The notes below the pieces were generated by a model. It was given only the letters and a program-made list of their open reading frames with translations, was not told the DNA's origin and did not search any database. A program made the position numbers and the translations under genes. Shown here one piece after another: positions 54,401 through 60,093 of a DNA stretch of 64,000 bases. The DNA lies in the NCBI RefSeq assembly GCF_011682235.2, contig NZ_CP076718.1:2957868-3021867 (forward strand). The letters are read 5' to 3'. The first letter of the stretch is position 1; each line of letters starts with the position of its first letter. This stretch comes from Rhodocaloribacter litoris. GTDB taxonomy: Bacteria > Bacteroidota > Rhodothermia > Rhodothermales > ISCAR-4553.

Positions 54401-56228
54401 CGCCGAGATGCTGGGGCCGTTCCTGTGCACGTCGAAGCGCCGGCGTCTCGAAGGGCTCCTGGCACGGGTGCATACCCGCTCCCGCAACCAGTCGATCTAC
54501 AACGTCCCGGCCGAGGTGGGCTTTCTCGTCAGGACCGCCAAGCAAGCCAGCGGCTTGAGCTGGCGCGAGGCGGGCGAGGCCGTCGGCGTCGAGGGCCATG
54601 ACCTGTCGGGCGGCCTCAACCTCCGCACCCCTCGGCGGGCCCTGAGCCGCCACCGCGTACGAACGCTCGGGGAAGCGTTCGAATCCCCCGCCCTGCGCCA
54701 TCTGGCCGACAACGACGTGCTGTGGGACCCCATCGTCGAGATCACCCCGGTGGGTGAACGACGGGTCTACGACCTGGCCGTCCCGCCCTTCGCCAACTTC
54801 GTGGCCGCCGACGTGGTGATCCACAACTCGATGGGCAAGAAGAAGAAGGAGGAGATGGACAAGCAGCGCGTCATCTTCGTCAACGGCGCAAAGGAGCGGG
54901 GGGTGGACGAGCAGACGGCGAACGAGGTCTTCGACATGATGGCCAAGTTCGCGGGTTATGGTTTCAACCGCTCACATGCGGCCGCCTATTCCATCGTCGC
55001 CTACCAGACGGCCTATCTGAAGGCGCACTACCCGGCCGAGTTCATGGCGGCGGCGATGACGAACGAGATGGGGGACACGAAGAAGCTGGCGGTGGTGCTG
55101 GAGGAGGCCCGGCACCTGGGGCTGGAGATGCTGCCCCCCTCGATCAACCACAGCGAAGCCCACTTCACGGTCGAGCAGGGCAAGATCCGCTTCGGGCTGG
55201 GGGCCATCAAAGGCGTGGGGCTGGGCGCCATCGAAGCCATCCTGAAGGTCCGCCGGAAATACGGTCCCTTCACGACGATCTTCGGCCTGGTCAAGCACCT
55301 GGACCTGCGGGCCGTGAACAAGAAGGCGCTCGAGAGCCTGGCCCGCGCCGGCGCGCTGGACGACCTCGAAGGGCACCGCGCCCAGCTCGTCGAAGCGGTG
55401 GATGCGGCCGTGCAGTATGCGCAGAAGGTGCAGGCGGACCGGGCCGCCGGGCAGAGCTCCCTCTTCGGCGCCACCACCGGGGACGGCCTGGCGCTCGAAC
55501 CCAACCTGCCCGTCGTCGAGCCCTGGCCCCGGGCGCGCCTGCTGAAGGAAGAGCGCGAGCTCATCGGCTTCTACGTCTCGGGCCACCCGCTCGAAGCCTA
55601 CGCCGCCGAGGCCCGTGCCTTCGCCACCGCCGAGATCGGTCGTCTGGAGACCCCCGCCGAGGGTGACGCCGAATCCGAGCCGGCCGGGACACCCGGCCGC
55701 AACGGCTATGACGCACGCCCCCGCCACAGCTTCTGCGGCATCATCACCGACGTGCAGCAGCGCACCACCAAAAACGGCAAACCCATCGTCTTCGCCCAGT
55801 TCGAGGACTTCACCGGGCAGGCCGAGCTGCTCTGCTTCGCGTCCCAGTTCGACCGCCTCCGGCACTACCTGAAGGTCGACGAGGTGGTGCTCGTGCGTGG
55901 CAGCGTCGAGACCCGCGGCGGCAGCGTCAAGATCATCCTCGACGACGTCTGGCCCATGTGGAAGGTGCGCGAGCAGCTCGTCAGGGCCATCGTCCTGCGC
56001 GTGCACCTGGACCGAACCGCCCCCGCCACCATGCAGCAACTGCAGGCGCTCTGCGAAACGTACCGTGGCGGTACCTGCAAGCTCTACTTCGAAGTCGAGG
56101 CCGACGACCTGCCCCGGCCCCAGCGCATCCACAGCCGCAAGTACGTCCTGGATCCGGCTCCCGAGCTCATGCAGGGCATCAACCGCCTCTTCGGCGCCCA
56201 GAACATCGTCCTCGAGGGCGAAACGTGA
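51462..56228 (+). CDS. dnaE: DNA polymerase III alpha subunit, interrupted by an intein
   Basis: 1,588 codons: replicative polymerase alpha subunit (exteins total 1,169 residues, the usual DnaE size) plus a 419-residue in-frame intein (residues 704-1122). The N-extein has the PHP domain (EFSHLHCHTQYSLLDGAA, AITDHGNLFGV), the polymerase core with VGPGRGSAAGSAVAYCLGI and the catalytic aspartates in MPDIDIDFDDRGR (about 400-404), and TQYDGKWVE, RPGPMDLIP. The C-extein begins SMGKKKKEEMDKQR, then FNRSHAAAYSIVAYQTAYLK, helix-hairpin-helix, and an OB fold (CGIITDVQQRTTKNGKP). Removing the intein joins LRR to SMGKKK, matching the usual LRR(A/S)MGKKK of DnaE. No lesion is seen, so the gene is probably functional after splicing. 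Confidence 0.96.
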   Translation: MREFSHLHCHTQYSLLDGAARISTLLEKAAALEMPAVAITDHGNLFGVPEFYTAARKLGVQPIIGCEFYITPAGMADKSDRTRYHQVLLAKNLEGYRNLIRLSSLSYTEGYYYKPRIDKATLRRHSEGLIATTCCLQGEVLQTILHRGEEEARRVFEEYLDIFGEDYYIEIQDHNIADQKKCNAVLLRWAREYGVKVVATNDVHYVEEEDAAAQDVLLCLQTGKDLYDPNRMRFEGTQFYFKTAAEMEAALADLEPAVRTEALVTTNEIADKCRLELPMGQLLMPHYPIPPAFGDDMNAYLRHLVFEGARRRYPEMPQTVVERLNHELAIIEKMGFAGYFLIVQDFTTAARKLGVSVGPGRGSAAGSAVAYCLGITNIDPLKYDLLFERFLNPERVSMPDIDIDFDDRGRGRVIDYVVQKYGRENVCQIITFGTMGARSVIRDVARVLGIPLAEADRIAKLIPEGPKVTLETALNEVPEFRNLQNDPNPQIRKLLHYARVLEGSARHTGVHAAGVIIAPGKVSEYVPVAVAKGKSGNDDVMTTQYDGKWVESFGLLKMDFLGLKTLTVLNDALALIRENHGVEIDLDRIPLDDPETFALFQRGDTVAIFQFESSGMREWLRKLRPTNIDDLIAMNALYRPGPMDLIPNYIDRKHGREKVEYPHPMLEEILKPTFGIPVYQEQVMQMAQVMGGYTLGQADILRRCVTGDTLVVDADTGERVRVDAVRPGMRLLSLDDTYRLVPVPVAKRFDNGVQPVLRVRTRSGRCLHLTAEHPLLTVRGWRHLADLAVGDAIAVPARLPVSGTLAPSPERIKVLAYLIGDGCTRQSNGLPQAYFYNSDPELLNDFSEAVHALGSSTKRYVHTTTGVVTICCKGKKGYNPVVDLVRATGLAHRAEHKRIPEEVFGYTNDALRLFLGCLWSTDGSVERKRLSYSSSSLALIDDLAHLLLRLGIVTMRRSRTTSHRPNHELLITDQRDVRRFAEMLGPFLCTSKRRRLEGLLARVHTRSRNQSIYNVPAEVGFLVRTAKQASGLSWREAGEAVGVEGHDLSGGLNLRTPRRALSRHRVRTLGEAFESPALRHLADNDVLWDPIVEITPVGERRVYDLAVPPFANFVAADVVIHNSMGKKKKEEMDKQRVIFVNGAKERGVDEQTANEVFDMMAKFAGYGFNRSHAAAYSIVAYQTAYLKAHYPAEFMAAAMTNEMGDTKKLAVVLEEARHLGLEMLPPSINHSEAHFTVEQGKIRFGLGAIKGVGLGAIEAILKVRRKYGPFTTIFGLVKHLDLRAVNKKALESLARAGALDDLEGHRAQLVEAVDAAVQYAQKVQADRAAGQSSLFGATTGDGLALEPNLPVVEPWPRARLLKEERELIGFYVSGHPLEAYAAEARAFATAEIGRLETPAEGDAESEPAGTPGRNGYDARPRHSFCGIITDVQQRTTKNGKPIVFAQFEDFTGQAELLCFASQFDRLRHYLKVDEVVLVRGSVETRGGSVKIILDDVWPMWKVREQLVRAIVLRVHLDRTAPATMQQLQALCETYRGGTCKLYFEVEADDLPRPQRIHSRKYVLDPAPELMQGINRLFGAQNIVLEGET
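53571..54827 (+). mobile_element. Intein in DnaE with LAGLIDADG homing endonuclease
   Basis: 419-residue intein. Block A starts with Cys1 (CVTGDTLVVDADTGERV); block B has the TxxH motif (LTAEHPLLTVRGWRHLADL); the central endonuclease shows two dodecapeptide-like motifs, LAYLIGDGCT and LFLGCLWSTDGSV, with both acidic residues; block F is RRVYDLAVPPFANFVAADV and block G ends VIHN with Asn1122, followed by extein Ser1123 as +1 nucleophile. All splicing residues (Cys1, block B Thr/His, penultimate His, terminal Asn, +1 Ser) are present, so splicing is expected. Both LAGLIDADG motifs look intact, so homing activity may be retained. It sits in the highly conserved LRR/(A/S)MGKKK motif of the polymerase domain. 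Confidence 0.95.
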
Positions 56229-56256
56229 CCCGCTTTCACCAGCCCCCGCCATCCCC

Positions 56257-56778
56257 ATGGCCGTTCGCGAAATCCTACGCCTGGGCAACCCGCGCCTGTA
56301 CGAGCCCTGCGCCCCTGTGACCTCCGGCGAGCGTGAAGCGCTGCGCGCCGTGGTGGCCGACCTGCACGACACCCTGATGGACTTCCGCGCCCGGTACGGC
56401 GCCGGGCGGGCCATCGCCGCTCCGCAGATCGGCGTCATGAAACGCCTCGTCTATATGCACATCGACGCACCGGTGGTCTTCGTCAACCCCGTCCTGGACC
56501 GGCTCAGCGACGAGACCTTCGAGCTGTGGGACGACTGCATGAGCTTCCCCGAGTTGCTCGTGCGGGTGCGCCGCCACCGCCGCTGCCGCGTCACCTTCCT
56601 CGACCTGGAAGGGCGCGAGCACGCCTGGGACCTCGAAGACGATCTCGCCGAACTCCTCCAGCACGAGTGTGACCACCTCGACGGCGTCCTGGCCGTGGCG
56701 CGGGCCGTCGACGCGCAGGCGTTCGCCCTGCGAACCGAGTGGCGCTTTCTCACGCTTCCCGAACGGCTCCGTCCCTGA
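56257..56778 (+). CDS. def: Peptide deformylase family protein
   Basis: 173-residue metallohydrolase that removes the formyl group from nascent N-terminal methionine. Motif 1 is GRAIAAPQIGV, motif 2 is DDCMSFPE with metal-ligand Cys94, motif 3 is LLQHECDHLDGVL with His136, Glu137 and His140. Motif 2 normally reads EGCLS; here the residues before the Cys are Asp-Asp and it continues MSFPELLVRVRRH, placing this in a divergent deformylase subgroup while all ligands and the catalytic Glu are kept. The start at 56257 is 28 nt after dnaE, so they may be cotranscribed. A fmt gene is not in the window. Confidence 0.85.
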   Translation: MAVREILRLGNPRLYEPCAPVTSGEREALRAVVADLHDTLMDFRARYGAGRAIAAPQIGVMKRLVYMHIDAPVVFVNPVLDRLSDETFELWDDCMSFPELLVRVRRHRRCRVTFLDLEGREHAWDLEDDLAELLQHECDHLDGVLAVARAVDAQAFALRTEWRFLTLPERLRP

Positions 56779-56792
56779 GAGGGCCCCTCAGG

Positions 56793-57746
56793 CTACCCCT
56801 CGATCTCCCGCAGTTCGTCCGGGTCGCGGGTCAGCAGGCCCTGCTTTTTGAAATAGATCATGGTCGTTTCCAGGGTGCCGTGGCGCATGCGGCGGCGCAC
56901 CTCTTCGAGGCTCATACCGTCGTTGAGCCAGATGAGGGCAGCCGTGTGGGTGAGGCTGTGCGGTGTGACGCCGCGCCGCTTGACGCCCGCCGTCTTCAGG
57001 TAGCCGTTGATGCGGCTGCGGACGGAGCGGGTGTTCAGGCGCTGTCCCTCGGACCGGCGCCCGTGTGAGACGAAGAGCGGGTCCTCGGGCCGGATGCGCC
57101 CCCGTGCATCCAGGTAGAGCCGGATGGCGTCCATCACCGGCGGATCGATGGGTACCTGCTGGTCCTTGATGGTGTGTCCCTTGCCCTGCACCCGGAGAAA
57201 CCATCCCAGTAGCGTTTGCTCCAGGTCCTGTACGTCCGCCCGCACGATCTCGATCTCGCTCAGCCCGGCGAAGAGCATCATGTAGATGATGGCCCGGTCG
57301 CGTTTGCCGAGCCGGGTCGTCGTGTCGACGGCTTCGAGCAGGGCGTCGATCTCCGTCTTCGTCAGCACGGAGCGGGAATGGGTCGTCGGGCGCCGGTTGC
57401 CTTTGACGGAACGTGCCGGGTTCTCGGCCAGCAGGCCAATGTCCACCAGGTACTGGCAGAACCGCCGGAGAGCCGTCAGGTACGTCGAGACCGACACCTG
57501 ATGCAGGCCCCGGGTCTGCATCAGATACTTCTTGTAAGCTTTCACCCCGTCGACGGTGAAGCGAAAGCCCCCGTGCCGCTTCTGCAGGGCAAACCACCGC
57601 TCGAACTCGTGCAACGAACGGCGGTAGGTGCCCACCGTCTCGGGACTCTTGTTCTTCAGGTATTCGCGCAGGAAATCCTGGATGCGGCGCTGCAACTCGG
57701 TGAGGCTCAGCTCCAGGAGCGGCTGGTCGGAGGGGGGAGGCGGCAT
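56793..57746 (-). CDS. Tyrosine recombinase-like protein lacking both catalytic arginines
   Basis: 317-residue protein with the full XerC/XerD-like layout: SAM-like core-binding domain (residues 15-110; YLKNKSPETVGTYRRSLHEFERW in parts) and a catalytic domain (residues 125-310). The positions of the active site are changed. Arg I of the normal GLRxSE motif is Ser163 (FAGLSEIEIVRAD), and Arg II of HxLRH is Thr266 (TPHSLTHTAALIW). His263, the later His289 (MRHGTLETT) and the nucleophile Tyr298 (TTMIYFK) are kept, and a Lys in QGKGHTIKD is available. It is full length with no frameshift. It probably cannot recombine DNA in the usual way and may bind DNA as an architectural or regulatory protein (inference). 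Confidence 0.8.
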   Translation of the reverse strand: MPPPPSDQPLLELSLTELQRRIQDFLREYLKNKSPETVGTYRRSLHEFERWFALQKRHGGFRFTVDGVKAYKKYLMQTRGLHQVSVSTYLTALRRFCQYLVDIGLLAENPARSVKGNRRPTTHSRSVLTKTEIDALLEAVDTTTRLGKRDRAIIYMMLFAGLSEIEIVRADVQDLEQTLLGWFLRVQGKGHTIKDQQVPIDPPVMDAIRLYLDARGRIRPEDPLFVSHGRRSEGQRLNTRSVRSRINGYLKTAGVKRRGVTPHSLTHTAALIWLNDGMSLEEVRRRMRHGTLETTMIYFKKQGLLTRDPDELREIEG

Positions 57747-58071
57747 GGGGCCGGGCGGCAGGTTCGTGCTGACGGCAAAGGGACGACGCGGTCGGGGCGC
57801 CGTGTGCCTTTAATCAAGGGCCTGGGCCGGACTTTGTCAATAACGGCCTTCAAAAGCCCGGCCGGTGCCGGCCGGTGTAGCGGAGGTCCTGTTATTGAGG
57901 TCATGACAGCCCTTAGCGAACCGGACCCACCGCGTAGCCGCGGATCTGGACGCGTTGCGCGTCCCGCCGGCCCGGACTCTCCGGTGGGCCAGGGGGCGCA
58001 CCCGTGAAGGGTGCGGCTACATCGCGCTGCACAAGGACGCCTTCAATAGCATGGACCAACGCTATATGCCG
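57747..58071. other. Intergenic region between the recombinase-like gene and the E2 gene
   Basis: 325 nt. The right part (57933-58066) is a second REP/BIME-like copy; the left part has CCGGCCGG-rich inverted sequences (around 57859-57880) and a TTATTGAGGTCATGAC stretch near 57893 that resembles the TATTGAGG flank of the 14.8-kb copy. No gene is seen. Confidence 0.5.
57933..58066 (-). repeat. Second REP/BIME-like copy (homologue of the 14.8-kb cluster)
   Basis: Read on the minus strand this copy matches the beginning of the 14785-14935 region: TATAGCGTTGGTCCATG, TATTGA, GGCGTC, then the type-1 REP with GTAG and the perfect hairpin CGCACCC/GGGTGCG (57997-58020), then a shared tail through CGCAACGCGTCCAGA and a truncated type-2 unit (GTAGCCGCGG at 57933-57942). 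As at the first site, the copy begins within a few nucleotides after a stop codon (the E2 gene) and has the same orientation relative to that gene. Confidence 0.7.
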
Positions 58072-59793
58072 TCAGAGCTCCATGTTCGGGTCGAACGATT
58101 CGAGGACCGAGACGACCTTTTGCAGGAAGGAAGCCCCCATCGCGCCGTCGATGATGCGGTGGTCGTAGGAGAGCGACAGGTACATCATGTGACGCACGGC
58201 GATGATGTCCCCCAGGTCCGGGTCTTCGATGACGACCGGGCGCTTCTTGATGGCGCCCGTCGCCAGGATGGCCACCTGCGGCTGGTTGATGATGGGCGTG
58301 CCCATGATGGAGCCGAGCGAGCCGATGTTGGTGACGGTGAACGTTCCACCCTGCAGCTCGTCCGGCTGGAGCTGCTTGTTCCGGGCGCGCTCGGCCAGGT
58401 CGGCGGCGGCGCGGGCCAGCCCGGCGATATTCAGGTGGCCGGCGTTGCGGATGACCGGCGCCAGCAACCCGGTCTTGCCGATGGCCACGGCGATGCCGAT
58501 GTGGTAGTCGTACTTGACGAGGATGCGTTTCTCCTCGACCGAGGCGTTGAGCAGCGGGTGCTCGCGCAGGGCTTCCACGGCGGCCTTCACGAAGAAAGGG
58601 GTGAAGGTGAGCTTGACGCCCTCACGCCGCTCGAAAGCCTCTTTCTGCCGCTCGCGCAGCCGGACCAGGTTGGTCACGTCGGCCTCGGCGAAGGAGGTGA
58701 CGTGGGCCGAGGTCGCCTTCGAGCGGACCATGTGCTCGGCGATGATCTGCCGCATGCGGTCCATCTCGATGATCTCGACCCGTCCCGATGCCTCGCCCGC
58801 GGCGACGGGAGCCGGGCGCTTCGGGGGTGCAGGCGGGCGTTCCGGGGCCTCGGCCGGGCGTTCCGGGGCCTCGGCCGGGCGCTGTTTCCGCTGCTCCAGG
58901 TAGGCCAGCACGTCTTGCTTCGTCACCCGTCCCTCGCGGCCGGAGCCGGGGATGGAGGCCAGTTCCTGCATCGTGAGGCCTTCCTTCTCGGCGATGGAGC
59001 GCACGAGCGGCGAGAAGAAGCGTCCGCCGGCCTCGCGCGGGATCGGCTTGCCGGCTTCCACGGGAGCCTGTGCGGCGCCGTCGCCCGAGGCCGCGACGTC
59101 GTGCGCCGGGGCCGGCTCGGACGGTGCGGCCTTCGAGGTTGCCTCCGGGGCCGGCGGCCGCCCGGGGGACGGTGCGGTGGCCGCCTCCGTGGCGATGACG
59201 GCCAGCTTCGTGCCCACCTCCACCGTTTCACCCTCGCCGACGAGGATTTCTTTGAGCACGCCCGAGGCGGGGCTGGGGACCTCGGTGTCCACCTTGTCGG
59301 TGCCGATCTCGAGCAGGGGTTCGTCGGCTTCCACCCGGTCTCCGGGCCGTTTGTGCCATTCGAGCACCGTTCCCTCGGTGATGCTCTCGCCCATCTTGGG
59401 CATGACCACCTCCACCTCGTCGCCGCCCGGCGGGGCGGGGGCTGCGGCCCGTTCCGGTGGGGCGGCTGCCGCCTCCGCCTCCGGCTCCGGTTCCGGTGCT
59501 GCCTCGGGCTCCGGCGCCGTGGGCGCGGCTTCCTCCTCACCGCCGGCCTCCACGTCGGTCTCGAGGAGGGCGATGACCGTGCCCACCTCCACCGTTTCGC
59601 CCTCGCCGACGAGGATTTCTTTGAGCACGCCCGAGGCGGGGCTGGGGACCTCGGTGTCCACCTTGTCGGTGCCGATCTCGAGCAGGGGTTCGTCGGCTTC
59701 CACCCGGTCTCCGGGCCGTTTGTGCCATTCGAGCACCGTTCCCTCGGTGATGCTCTCGCCCATCTTGGGCATCGTGACCTCGACCTTCGCCAT
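58072..59793 (-). CDS. sucB: 2-oxoglutarate (2-oxoacid) dehydrogenase E2, dihydrolipoyl acyltransferase
   Basis: 573-residue E2 core of a 2-oxoacid dehydrogenase complex, transferring the acyl group from lipoate to CoA. Two tandem lipoyl domains carry LEIGTDKVDTEVPSPASG with lipoyl-lysines Lys44 and Lys167, joined by Ala/Pro/Glu-rich hinges. A peripheral subunit-binding domain follows (FSPLVRSIAEKEGL...GREGRVTKQDVLAYL), a second hinge with repeated PAEAPER units, and the catalytic domain with TSAHVTSFAEADVTN and the active-site His in SLSYDHRIIDGAMG. The tandem lipoyl domains and catalytic motif fit 2-oxoglutarate or branched-chain/pyruvate E2; the substrate is not certain. I start at MAKVEV; an ATG 12 nt upstream is possible. 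The DNA of the two lipoyl domains is almost identical. Confidence 0.85.
   Translation of the reverse strand: MAKVEVTMPKMGESITEGTVLEWHKRPGDRVEADEPLLEIGTDKVDTEVPSPASGVLKEILVGEGETVEVGTVIALLETDVEAGGEEEAAPTAPEPEAAPEPEPEAEAAAAPPERAAAPAPPGGDEVEVVMPKMGESITEGTVLEWHKRPGDRVEADEPLLEIGTDKVDTEVPSPASGVLKEILVGEGETVEVGTKLAVIATEAATAPSPGRPPAPEATSKAAPSEPAPAHDVAASGDGAAQAPVEAGKPIPREAGGRFFSPLVRSIAEKEGLTMQELASIPGSGREGRVTKQDVLAYLEQRKQRPAEAPERPAEAPERPPAPPKRPAPVAAGEASGRVEIIEMDRMRQIIAEHMVRSKATSAHVTSFAEADVTNLVRLRERQKEAFERREGVKLTFTPFFVKAAVEALREHPLLNASVEEKRILVKYDYHIGIAVAIGKTGLLAPVIRNAGHLNIAGLARAAADLAERARNKQLQPDELQGGTFTVTNIGSLGSIMGTPIINQPQVAILATGAIKKRPVVIEDPDLGDIIAVRHMMYLSLSYDHRIIDGAMGASFLQKVVSVLESFDPNMEL
59209..59403 (-). 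repeat. Lipoyl-domain repeat, downstream copy
   Basis: 195 nt identical to 59578-59772 except for one base (A versus G at the 59230/59599 position), offset exactly 369 nt (123 codons). It encodes most of the second lipoyl domain of the E2 protein. Confidence 0.95.
59578..59772 (-). repeat. Lipoyl-domain repeat, upstream copy
   Basis: Partner of 59209-59403; encodes most of the first lipoyl domain. Near-perfect identity including third codon positions points to recent duplication or gene conversion. Confidence 0.95.
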
Positions 59794-59931
59794 GCTATGC
59801 TTCACGGTAAATCGTTTGCGCAGTTCGGGTCCCGGCCGCAGACGGTTTCGTTCGGGGAGCGCCGCCGTTTCGAGGTCTCGCCCGGCCCGGTGAGGCGCCG
59901 GTGTCCGCGAAACCGGTCAGGCACGGGGCTT

Positions 59932-59939
59932 CAAATATA
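59932..59939 (-). promoter_or_regulatory. Promoter element (TATATTTG) of the E2 gene
   Basis: TATATTTG on the minus strand is an exact TAnnTTTG match, 139 nt upstream of the E2 start, in a 300-nt gap otherwise without genes. A small palindrome TCAAC-AAAA-GTTGA lies upstream at 60010-60023 and could be an operator. No -33 motif is evident. Confidence 0.5.
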
Positions 59940-60093
59940 CGGAAACGGCCGGCCATCATGCAGCGGGCCCGAAGCGCTTCCGGCGGATTCTCCGGCGCCA
60001 CGGCGCAATTCAACAAAAGTTGAGACGGACCGCCGGGCCGGAGGGTGAGGCCGCGCCGGGGCGCAACGTTCGGCGACCGCCCCGGACGGGCGC

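Noticed and set aside
53571-54827. Reading the dnaE insertion as a gene-disrupting element or frameshifted pseudogene
   Set aside because: It is in frame and has every intein splicing block with Cys1, His-Asn end and Ser+1; removing it restores the conserved polymerase motif.
56774-56792. CCTGAG/CTCAGG hairpin at the end of def
   Set aside because: Overlaps the stop codon and lacks a T-run; it might aid termination between the convergent genes but is not well supported.
58835-58885. Short tandem repeat in the E2 gene (GGGCGTTCCGGGGCCTCGGC twice)
   Set aside because: It encodes the repetitive PAEAPER hinge between domains, normal for E2 proteins, and is too short to be a CRISPR or minisatellite of interest.
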